Part shown: positions 58,195 to 64,000 of the stretch, in pieces
How the letters are laid out: each line of letters begins with the position of its first letter
Position numbering within the stretch: the stretch's first letter is position 1
The notes under the pieces: model-generated
What the model was told of the DNA's origin: nothing
Database searches by the model: none
Seen by the model: only the letters and a program-made list of their open reading frames with translations
DNA from: DATLMR01 sp035634255
GTDB lineage: Bacteria > Acidobacteriota > Blastocatellia > UBA7656
Assembly (NCBI GenBank): GCA_035634255.1
Contig: DASQDI010000056.1
Location: 9,339 to 73,338 of the forward strand
Length of the DNA: 64,000 nt
Reading direction: 5' to 3'
Made by a program: the position numbers and the translations under genes

Positions 58195-59262
58195 ATGGCC
58201 CAAACCATCAGGAGTCTTAATCATAACTTGCTGCTGCAGGAGTTCTATGACCGCTTCCATCAAGAGATACGGCAGCAAGCATTGGACTTGATCGGAGTGA
58301 GCCGCAAAGGCTGGCTGCCGAGATGCCGGAGGTGGCTGCTCGAGCCCTTCATCTTCACGCTGGAAGGTAGGAAGAATTTTTTCCGCACGGCGTTGTCTGT
58401 AGCTATGGGCGAGCTGATAGGGAAGCCGGGGGTTGGCTGGATTATTGGCGCGACCGGTGAGATCGCTTGGACGTGTGCGCTGCTAACAGATGACCTCATC
58501 GATGGCTCTCAGGAGCGGGAGGGCCATGTGTGTGCTCATATGGTCTATGGCAGGGTTCGCACTTTTCTGGCAATAAACTTTGCTCTCTGGAGAGTTTTCT
58601 TCTCGCTCATAACGCGGCCACCTGTTTCCTTCCCCGCCCGTATTCGCATGGTGGGCCTTTCAATCCGGCTTCTGTTGATGTGTGTTTCAAGCCAGCTTCC
58701 GGTCGTAGGCTCCGCCGGTAATCTCAAGGCTTTTTACAAGCATGCGGAGAGGGTAAACAACAGCAATCACTGGGCGCTGGTCGCCCCTGCAATCGCGTGC
58801 GGCGATAGAGAGATCGTGGCTGCGGCCTGGGAATACGCGACCGCCATCGCGATCAATGGCAAGATGCAAAACGATCTGCTCGATTACTGTGGCGGTTCGA
58901 CTGAAAGCGAAACGCTATACCGGGACTTTAAGAGCAGATATGTGACATTCCCGATCCTGGTCCTTTTAGAGCAGGAGATCGATGAATCTGACCGCGACCG
59001 GATCGAAAGATATTTTTCCGGCCATGATGGCGGGGCTTTAACCGTTGGCGATTTGAACAACCTATTCCTGCGATACCGAACTTTCCAACGATGCCTTGAC
59101 TTGATGAGGGATCAAATGGGGGCGGCCGTCCAGGCCGTTAGGCGAATCGAGTCCAGGCTGGAAGTGCCGGAGCAGTTTTCTCGGCTCTTACTGACGTGGA
59201 CGTGGGACGCTGTAGATTGGGCAGAGGAACGCATACAGGCATGGAGAGACGCGCATGGATAG
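58195..59262 (+). CDS. Divergent polyprenyl synthase-family protein
   Basis: Start taken at the ATG at 58195, seven nt after AAGG. The roughly 355-residue all-helical protein has a first aspartate-rich motif DDLID at residues 99-103 ('LLTDDLIDGSQEREG') and a second motif NDLLD at 226-230 ('GKMQNDLLDYCGG'), with Asn in place of the first Asp. It is clearly distinct from the synthase at 49086. It may be a short-chain synthase or a prenyltransferase acting on another substrate. Its stop overlaps the start of the next gene by 8 nt, implying translational coupling. Confidence 0.82.
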   Translation: MAQTIRSLNHNLLLQEFYDRFHQEIRQQALDLIGVSRKGWLPRCRRWLLEPFIFTLEGRKNFFRTALSVAMGELIGKPGVGWIIGATGEIAWTCALLTDDLIDGSQEREGHVCAHMVYGRVRTFLAINFALWRVFFSLITRPPVSFPARIRMVGLSIRLLLMCVSSQLPVVGSAGNLKAFYKHAERVNNSNHWALVAPAIACGDREIVAAAWEYATAIAINGKMQNDLLDYCGGSTESETLYRDFKSRYVTFPILVLLEQEIDESDRDRIERYFSGHDGGALTVGDLNNLFLRYRTFQRCLDLMRDQMGAAVQAVRRIESRLEVPEQFSRLLLTWTWDAVDWAEERIQAWRDAHG

Positions 59263-59845
59263 CGACTGGATAAGGGTGATGGCGGTAGCGGGTCTCATGC
59301 TATGGATGCTTTTCACTTGGCGCGGCGGAAGATTGCTGGTCAGGGAGATCAGGCGGAGCTTGGATGCCAATCGGTTTGTTGACGCGCTTGCCGTCGCGGG
59401 AGGGTTCTCCGCGAACCTGCTCAATATCGCATATGAATTGGGGCAGCGTGTATGGGCTTTGCCGAACTACGATCTCAATCTGCCGGGGGCGGTCCGCTTA
59501 GCCGGCCTCGCGCTTTTCACTATCAGTTTCGCATGGGTCGTCTGGGCAAGACGTATTCTCGGCCGCGGCTGGTCTGTCTTGCCTCAAGACTCGCACATGC
59601 AGTTGTACACGAACGGCCCTTACAGCGTAGTACGCCACCCTATTTACGCTGGTGCGGCGCTTGCCTACGCGGGATTACTCCTGGCCCAGAATAATATTAC
59701 AGGGCAGATCATCTTTGGGTCGCAGATAGTCGGCTTCGTGGTCAAGGCCGCATGGGAAGACCAGTTCCTTAGCCTTGAAAAAGGGCTGAACTATCAGGAC
59801 TATAAGAACCGTGTTAAATGGCGGTTATTCCCGGGACTTTGGTGA
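59255..59845 (+). CDS. Isoprenylcysteine-carboxyl-methyltransferase-like membrane protein
   Basis: The 196-residue protein has about five transmembrane helices and the family's C-terminal motif region 'LYTNGPYSVVRHPIYAGAAL' followed by 'EDQFLSLEKGLNYQDYKNRVKWRLFPG'. Bacterial members methylate prenylated or lipid-like substrates with SAM in the membrane. The gene begins inside the stop region of the prenyl synthase-like gene (ATGGATAG overlap), which suggests that the two products act in sequence. Confidence 0.85.
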   Translation: MDSDWIRVMAVAGLMLWMLFTWRGGRLLVREIRRSLDANRFVDALAVAGGFSANLLNIAYELGQRVWALPNYDLNLPGAVRLAGLALFTISFAWVVWARRILGRGWSVLPQDSHMQLYTNGPYSVVRHPIYAGAALAYAGLLLAQNNITGQIIFGSQIVGFVVKAAWEDQFLSLEKGLNYQDYKNRVKWRLFPGLW

Positions 59846-59872
59846 TGCGAACGCTATAGCAAAGGATCAATT

Positions 59873-60667
59873 ATGAGACACTACCTGCATCTGATGAAGC
59901 ATGTTCTCGACGAAGGGGTAGATAGGGACGACAGGACAGGTTCAGGTACCCGCTCTATCTTCGGCCATCAGATGAGATTTAGATTGAGTGAAGGCTTCCC
60001 GCTGCTTACGACCAAGAGGATAAGCTTCAAGCTAATAGTTTATGAGCTCTTATGGTTCCTGAGGGGCGACACGAACATTGCTTATCTTCGCGACAATGGG
60101 GTAAACATTTGGAACGAATGGGCTGATGAGCGGGGCGACCTCGGGCCGATTTATGGCGCTCAGTGGCGATCCTGGAAGACTGCCGAATCCGGCTCCATCG
60201 ACCAGATATCTCGTGTCATAGAACAGATACAGACTAACCCGAATTCCAGGCGCTTGATCGTCAACTCGTGGAACGTAGGCGAGATAGATAAGATGGCCCT
60301 GCCGCCCTGCCATACGCTTTTCCAGTTTTATGTAAATAATGGCGAGCTCTCGTGCCAACTCTACCAACGGGCCGCTGATATTTTCCTGGGCCTTCCTTTC
60401 AATATTGCGTCTTATTGCTTGCTGTTGATGATGGTTGCTCAGGTCTGCGACTTAAAGCCGGCGGAGTTCATACATACTATAGGTGACGCGCACATATACT
60501 CAAACCATATAGAGCAGGCCAGGCTACAGCTTACGCGCGAGCCCTTCCGCCTACCCCAGGTGAAACTCAACCCGGCAGTGAGGTCAATATTTGACTTTGA
60601 CTACGATGATTTTGAGCTTTGTGGCTACGAAGCCCATCCTCACATAAAGGCTGAGGTAGCCGTGTAA
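59873..60667 (+). CDS. thyA: Thymidylate synthase
   Basis: The 264-residue protein has the same length as the E. coli enzyme. The nucleophile is Cys146 in 'LPPCHT', with the dUMP-selective Asn in 'LGLPFNIASY' and the phosphate-binding 'SRRLIVNSWN'. The initiator ATG follows AAGGA. It makes dTMP from dUMP using methylene-tetrahydrofolate. Its position between lipid-modifying genes is unusual, but nothing in the sequence suggests a changed activity. Confidence 0.97.
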   Translation: MRHYLHLMKHVLDEGVDRDDRTGSGTRSIFGHQMRFRLSEGFPLLTTKRISFKLIVYELLWFLRGDTNIAYLRDNGVNIWNEWADERGDLGPIYGAQWRSWKTAESGSIDQISRVIEQIQTNPNSRRLIVNSWNVGEIDKMALPPCHTLFQFYVNNGELSCQLYQRAADIFLGLPFNIASYCLLLMMVAQVCDLKPAEFIHTIGDAHIYSNHIEQARLQLTREPFRLPQVKLNPAVRSIFDFDYDDFELCGYEAHPHIKAEVAV

Positions 60668-60692
60668 ACCTCTTTGGGGCCCCGCTCGAAAA

Positions 60693-61364
60693 ATGATGAA
60701 TACAGGCGACAGAGTTGGTTGTGAAGATGATAATACTTTGCCGATAGCGGGCGTCGTCTTCGCTGGCGGAAGGTCGCGTCGGATGGGCCGGATCAAGGCG
60801 CTAATGCCGTACGGCGAGAGTACGTTTCTTGAGACGGTCGTTGAGAAGATGAGCCGCGCAGGCATTACGCCCATAATAGTGGTATTGACCTATCACGCCA
60901 ACGAGATCATCGAGCGAACTCGCCTGCCCCGGGACATGTTCGTGATCAACCACTCGCGGAATTTCGTCCGCACGGGCCTGGAGGAGATTGTGAAAAGGGC
61001 TGCGCATCCTTCTGCCATCCTCATATGCCCGGTTGATATTCCTGCGATACGCGTCCGCAGCTTGCGCGCGCTTGCGAAATCCTCAGTTAAAAGGGGAGCT
61101 TCTGTTATGGTCCCGATGCAGGGCCGCAAATTGGTAGCCACGCTGGCGGTAATCTCTCGGCAGTTTCTTCCCTGGTCATTGCGTCTCAGCCTATTATTCT
61201 TCAGGTCCAATCTTCTCAGCTCGGCGCTGTTATTTTTCTTTGTTGCTACGCTGATAATTTTGCGACAGTGCCGCCTGAAGGTCTTGAAGACGAACGATCC
61301 CGGGATGCTGGCGAACATTAATACGCCTCTGGATTATCTTCGGCTGGACCAGACCAAAGCTTAG
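60693..61364 (+). CDS. MobA/IspD-like nucleotidyltransferase with an atypical C-terminal half
   Basis: The 223-residue protein starts with the nucleotide-binding motif 'VVFAGGRSRRMGRIKALMPYG' and has 'ILICPVDIPAI' for the metal-binding Asp. In relatives, a GRxGHP motif follows; here 'GRKLVATLAVISRQF' occurs, and then a very hydrophobic stretch (LRLSLLFFRSNLLSSALLFFFVATLIIL) before the normal end 'NDPGMLANINTPLDYLRL'. The hydrophobic part may be a membrane anchor or the result of compensating frameshifts. The sugar or cofactor substrate is unknown. Confidence 0.7.
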   Translation: MMNTGDRVGCEDDNTLPIAGVVFAGGRSRRMGRIKALMPYGESTFLETVVEKMSRAGITPIIVVLTYHANEIIERTRLPRDMFVINHSRNFVRTGLEEIVKRAAHPSAILICPVDIPAIRVRSLRALAKSSVKRGASVMVPMQGRKLVATLAVISRQFLPWSLRLSLLFFRSNLLSSALLFFFVATLIILRQCRLKVLKTNDPGMLANINTPLDYLRLDQTKA

Positions 61365-61400
61365 AATCCTAACTCGTAGAGACAAGGGAGTATCACTAAG

Positions 61401-62720
61401 ATGCGGCACGGTTGTGTAGTTGTCGGCGCGGGCCCTGCCGGCCTGGTCACGGCGTGGAGGTTAAAGCAGCTTGGGATCAAAGCCACTGTTCTCGAAGCCG
61501 CGCCCTGGGTAGGAGGGAGGACAAGGAGCGTCAGTATTGATGGGGCTACGCTCAACACTGGCGCGGCCTTCTTCGCCTCCTTCTATAGCGAAACGCTCCG
61601 CCTGTGCAGAGAGGTTGGCGTTGAGCTAGTACGGCCATATATCCACCCGGGCCGCGCGGGGAACCTTAGACAAATGGCGACTACGGACGCCACGCTGCCT
61701 TATAGCCCTGGTACCATACGGGGATTCTTCGGGTTCCCCCTCGTGCCGCTGTCCGCAAAAATTAAATTCCTCGCCCTGCTCGCAAGGTTGACCATTGGCC
61801 CACAATCGCACATCGCTGATCCGGAGAGCCTGGTCGCTTTAGATGAAGGTGACGCTAGCACCTGGGCCAGGCGAGTCGTGGGGGATGATGCTTATAATTA
61901 TTTTGTGCGCCCAGCGATAGAGCCGTTCTTCTACATGGGGGCGGAAGAGGTTTCGACTGCCGTTGCTAAAGCGCTGCTCAGGCATGCCGTCTCCTGGAGC
62001 CTGTGGACGCCACGGCAAGGGATGGGCTCGTTTTGTGCGACGCTATCGGAACTGGTAGATTGCCGGGTCAACTGCCCGGTTGATAGGATCGAATCAGCGG
62101 GCAGCGGTCTGCGGCTCCATTACGGGAGCGAGAACATAGACGCGGATGCGGTTGTGCTAGCCCTCCCTGCGCCCAGTATAGCTCGATTCGACGCGCCGCT
62201 TGTCGGTGAGGACCGCCGCGACCTTTCTGCGATTAGATTCGAGTCAAACGTCGCTCTCTTTCTCGGCTACTCGAGCAGCCTTAACTTGAAATCACCATCC
62301 GTCATGGCAGGTGGCGCCGGTCGGCACAGGCTTGTCGGCATTACTGCGCTTTCGCAGGCTGGGGTACCGGGGTTGATCCCATCAGGCAAAGAAGTCGTTG
62401 TCGTCCTCACCATGGGTCGGCGAGGGCGAGAGCTGATTGGACAAAGCCAGGACGAGGTCGTTGACGAACTGGTCAAAGACGCCAAAGCGCTTGGCGTTTA
62501 CTTGCCGAAGCCTGATTGGTCTTTTGTCTATGCAAGGCAAGAAGCTACAGTTATCCCTGAGCCGGGATATTTCCACCGAATAGTGGCATTCGCCGCCCGA
62601 CGGCGTTCAGGGATTCACTACGCGGGAGACTGGCTCACAGGCAGCTCGACGGTCGAGGGGGCAGTGCGATCAGGCAACAAGGCGGCTGGGTACGTGCTAG
62701 AGGATCTAAAGTCGAGGTAG
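61401..62720 (+). CDS. FAD-dependent oxidoreductase, protoporphyrinogen oxidase/desaturase-like
   Basis: The 439-residue protein has GAGPAG at 9-14 with 'ATVLEAAPWVGGRTRSV', a helical substrate domain and the C-terminal 'GIHYAGDWLTGSSTVEGAVRSGNKAAGYVLEDL'. This is the amine-oxidase/protoporphyrinogen-oxidase superfamily, which includes carotenoid and squalene desaturases. AAGGGAG precedes the ATG. It is distinct from the desaturase at 52384. Context favours oxidation of an isoprenoid rather than haem synthesis, but the substrate is unproven. Confidence 0.85.
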   Translation: MRHGCVVVGAGPAGLVTAWRLKQLGIKATVLEAAPWVGGRTRSVSIDGATLNTGAAFFASFYSETLRLCREVGVELVRPYIHPGRAGNLRQMATTDATLPYSPGTIRGFFGFPLVPLSAKIKFLALLARLTIGPQSHIADPESLVALDEGDASTWARRVVGDDAYNYFVRPAIEPFFYMGAEEVSTAVAKALLRHAVSWSLWTPRQGMGSFCATLSELVDCRVNCPVDRIESAGSGLRLHYGSENIDADAVVLALPAPSIARFDAPLVGEDRRDLSAIRFESNVALFLGYSSSLNLKSPSVMAGGAGRHRLVGITALSQAGVPGLIPSGKEVVVVLTMGRRGRELIGQSQDEVVDELVKDAKALGVYLPKPDWSFVYARQEATVIPEPGYFHRIVAFAARRRSGIHYAGDWLTGSSTVEGAVRSGNKAAGYVLEDLKSR

Positions 62721-62737
62721 GGCAATTATATGGCGGA

Positions 62738-62983
62738 TCAACCTGTCTCTCCGAAGCAGTAGTTGGCAATGCGGCCCATCACGTCGCCAATCACCAGGCT
62801 GGGAGTAGAAGCTCCCGCCCTTATTCCGAGCGTGACCTTTCCGTCAGGCAGCCAGTTGTCAGCGACCATTCCAGCGCCCTCACCGCGCGGCCTATGGCGT
62901 ATGCGCTTTGACGAGGTCACGGTCGGCGGCGCCCACATGGAAATCGGCTCGTGCTTTGCTGGGAGTTCCGGTCTGTATTTACT
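62738..62983 (-). pseudogene. IspH-like C-terminal remnant
   Basis: The minus strand encodes 'VADNWLPDGKVTLGIRAGAS' continuing 'TPSLVIGDVMGRIANYCF' before a stop. This resembles the C-terminal TAGASTP region of 4-hydroxy-3-methylbut-2-enyl diphosphate reductase. Upstream, the frame has lost resemblance and ends at a stop near 62983, so most of the gene is absent. Identity rests on a short motif. Confidence 0.5.
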
Positions 62984-63083
62984 TGGTTAGTGCCTCTGTT
63001 ATTGATACTGCGGCTGTATTGCGCCCGAGAGTCAACATATCAACAGCCCGTCGGCTTCCCACCGATTGAGATTCAGATGCCTA

Positions 63084-63099
63084 GAGGCTGTTTAAAAAG
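63084..63099. repeat. Probable left end of an IS5-family element
   Basis: GAGGCTGTTTAAAAAG lies 66 nt before the transposase start. A related sequence (AGCCTGTTTTTCAAAA) is at 63625-63640, next to the orfB remnant. Confidence 0.5.
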
Positions 63100-63164
63100 C
63101 AGAGAAAAGTAGAATTAGCGGCCAAAACAGTGGTATTTTGAGGCTCCATCAAAGGAGGCTTCCT

Positions 63165-63539
63165 GTGCAAACTTATTCCCGACGCGCCTACTCGACCGAT
63201 CTAACCGATGCTGAATGGCTGATCCTTGAGCCGCTTCTCCTTCAAGAAAAGCCCGGCGGTTGCCATCGCAAGTACCCGATGCGGGAAATCATCAATGCCT
63301 TGCAGCACGTGCTGCGCGGCGGCTCGGCCTGGCCCTTAATCCCTCACGACCTTCCTCACTGGCGAACCGTCTACGAGTACTTTCGATGTTGGAAGAAGGA
63401 TGGGACATGGGTTCGAATCCACGACCATCTTTATCAGGAAGTTCGCAAACAGATGGGGCGCAACGTACAACCCTCGGCTGCTATTGATCTGGCCCCCGAA
63501 AAGAAGTGCAGAAGAGATGAGAGTTCTCCGCTAAACTAG
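63165..63539 (+). pseudogene. IS5-family (IS427-type) transposase orfA, truncated
   Basis: A GTG start after AAAGGAGG gives 'YSTDLTDAEWLILEPLLLQEKPGG', 'RKYPMREIINALQHVLRGGSAWPLIPHDLPHW' and 'GTWVRIHDHLYQEVRKQMGR', the standard DUF4096/orfA sequence. After 'QPSAAID' the normal continuation (SQSVKT...) is replaced by unrelated residues to a stop at 63539, so the catalytic orfB part is lost. Confidence 0.88.
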
Positions 63540-63634
63540 CAGCGAGGATAACTCATAGGGAAGAAAGGCTAGAGCGTTTTTCGATTGCGTTTAGCTAGTG
63601 GCATTCCGGCTTCAGCCGAGTTCCAGCCTGTTTT

Positions 63635-63875
63635 TCAAAACTGATGGGCTAAGGCCAAATGAAAACCGCTCTGGATTTCGCTAATCTCAGTCAGGTACTC
63701 ATAGTCTTTGCTCATTCTTCTATACCGGTCTAGCCATACGAAGGTGCGCTCAACAACCCACCGGCGCGGCAATAAACAAAGGCTGGCACAAACGGCGGCT
63801 CTACTCCTTCAGGTACCCTGAACCACCGACGTAGCTGCTTGACGGTCTCGCAAAACGCTACGCGCAGGAATCGGT
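63635..63875 (-). pseudogene. IS5-family transposase orfB C-terminal remnant
   Basis: The minus strand reads 'TVKQLRRWFRVPEGVEPPFVPAF', then after a 1-nt frameshift 'LLPRRWVVERTFVWLDRYRR' and 'MSKDYEYLTEISE', ending at TGA 63637-63635. This is the end of IS427-type transposases, including the catalytic Glu in VVERTF. It is opposite in orientation to the orfA fragment, so the two come from different copies or a rearrangement. Confidence 0.82.
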
Positions 63876-63927
63876 TAAGGGTGTAGACATTCTACGCCGG
63901 TTGGGTGTAGTATCCCTACACCCTTAA
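63875..63927. repeat. 12-bp perfect inverted repeat
   Basis: TTAAGGGTGTAG (63875-63886) pairs with CTACACCCTTAA (63916-63927) around 29 nt; a third GGGTGTAG lies between them (63903-63910). Confidence 0.7.
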
Positions 63928-63942
63928 AGTATGAGGGGACAG

Positions 63943-63983
63943 GAAGTGTTACGAGAAAGTGTTACGAGAAAGTGTTATGAGAC
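63943..63983. repeat. 13-bp tandem repeat, nearly three copies
   Basis: GAGAAAGTGTTAC is repeated at 63953-63965 and 63966-63978 (last base T), with a partial copy before (63943-63952). Confidence 0.75.
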
Positions 63984-64000
63984 AGCGCTACCAGAATCGA

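Overview
The window looks like chromosome of an Acidobacteriota bacterium, probably near Blastocatellia. This is an inference from gene families: two 'acidobacterial duplicated orphan permease' (ADOP) proteins, an Oar-type TonB-dependent receptor with an N-terminal carboxypeptidase-regulatory domain, OmpA-type envelope proteins and high GC in the core part.

Layout. (1) 1-3.8 kb: tail of a membrane protein, a large secreted beta-helix/fibronectin protein flanked by a 16-bp direct repeat, and a candidate structured RNA ending in a strong terminator. (2) 3.9-32.2 kb, GC-rich core with mostly housekeeping genes: M3 peptidase, aroB, a double M16 protein lacking both zinc motifs, an OmpA-family porin-like protein, glutamate dehydrogenase, a GT39-like membrane protein, an OB-fold lipoprotein, a dicarboxylate/glutamate symporter, a CheY-like regulator, two ADOP permeases, an endonuclease/phosphatase-fold protein, a YjdF/DUF2238-like membrane protein, uvrC, an OmpA-family lipoprotein, a PfkB kinase and tRNA-Lys. 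A GC-rich repeat with terminal inverted repeats occurs twice here. (3) 32.2-48 kb, accessory and lower GC: a tyrosine-recombinase remnant abuts tRNA-Lys, followed by a TonB receptor, a second recombinase remnant and a large beta-helix/DNRLRE protein. Next comes the most notable part: an integron gene-cassette array with three full attC sites plus half sites and five promoterless-looking genes, all on the minus strand, with no integron integrase in the window (a CALIN). Beyond it are a lipoprotein beta-propeller and an IS110 transposase remnant. (4) 48-63 kb, intermediate GC: a lipoprotein-export-like ABC ATPase and FtsX permease, plus genes consistent with isoprenoid lipid chemistry. These are two polyprenyl synthase family proteins, two FAD-dependent desaturase/oxidase-like proteins, an isoprenylcysteine-methyltransferase-like protein and a GT2 glycosyltransferase. 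thyA, a MobA-like nucleotidyltransferase and a decayed ABC exporter lie among them. (5) 62.7-64 kb: an IspH-like C-terminal remnant and wreckage of IS5-family elements.

The tRNA-adjacent integrase remnant, the cassette array and the IS fragments indicate that much of the right half was acquired horizontally. No second copy of the tRNA 3' end was found in the window, so the far boundary of any island is not defined here. All homology statements come from motif recognition by eye; no database search was run.
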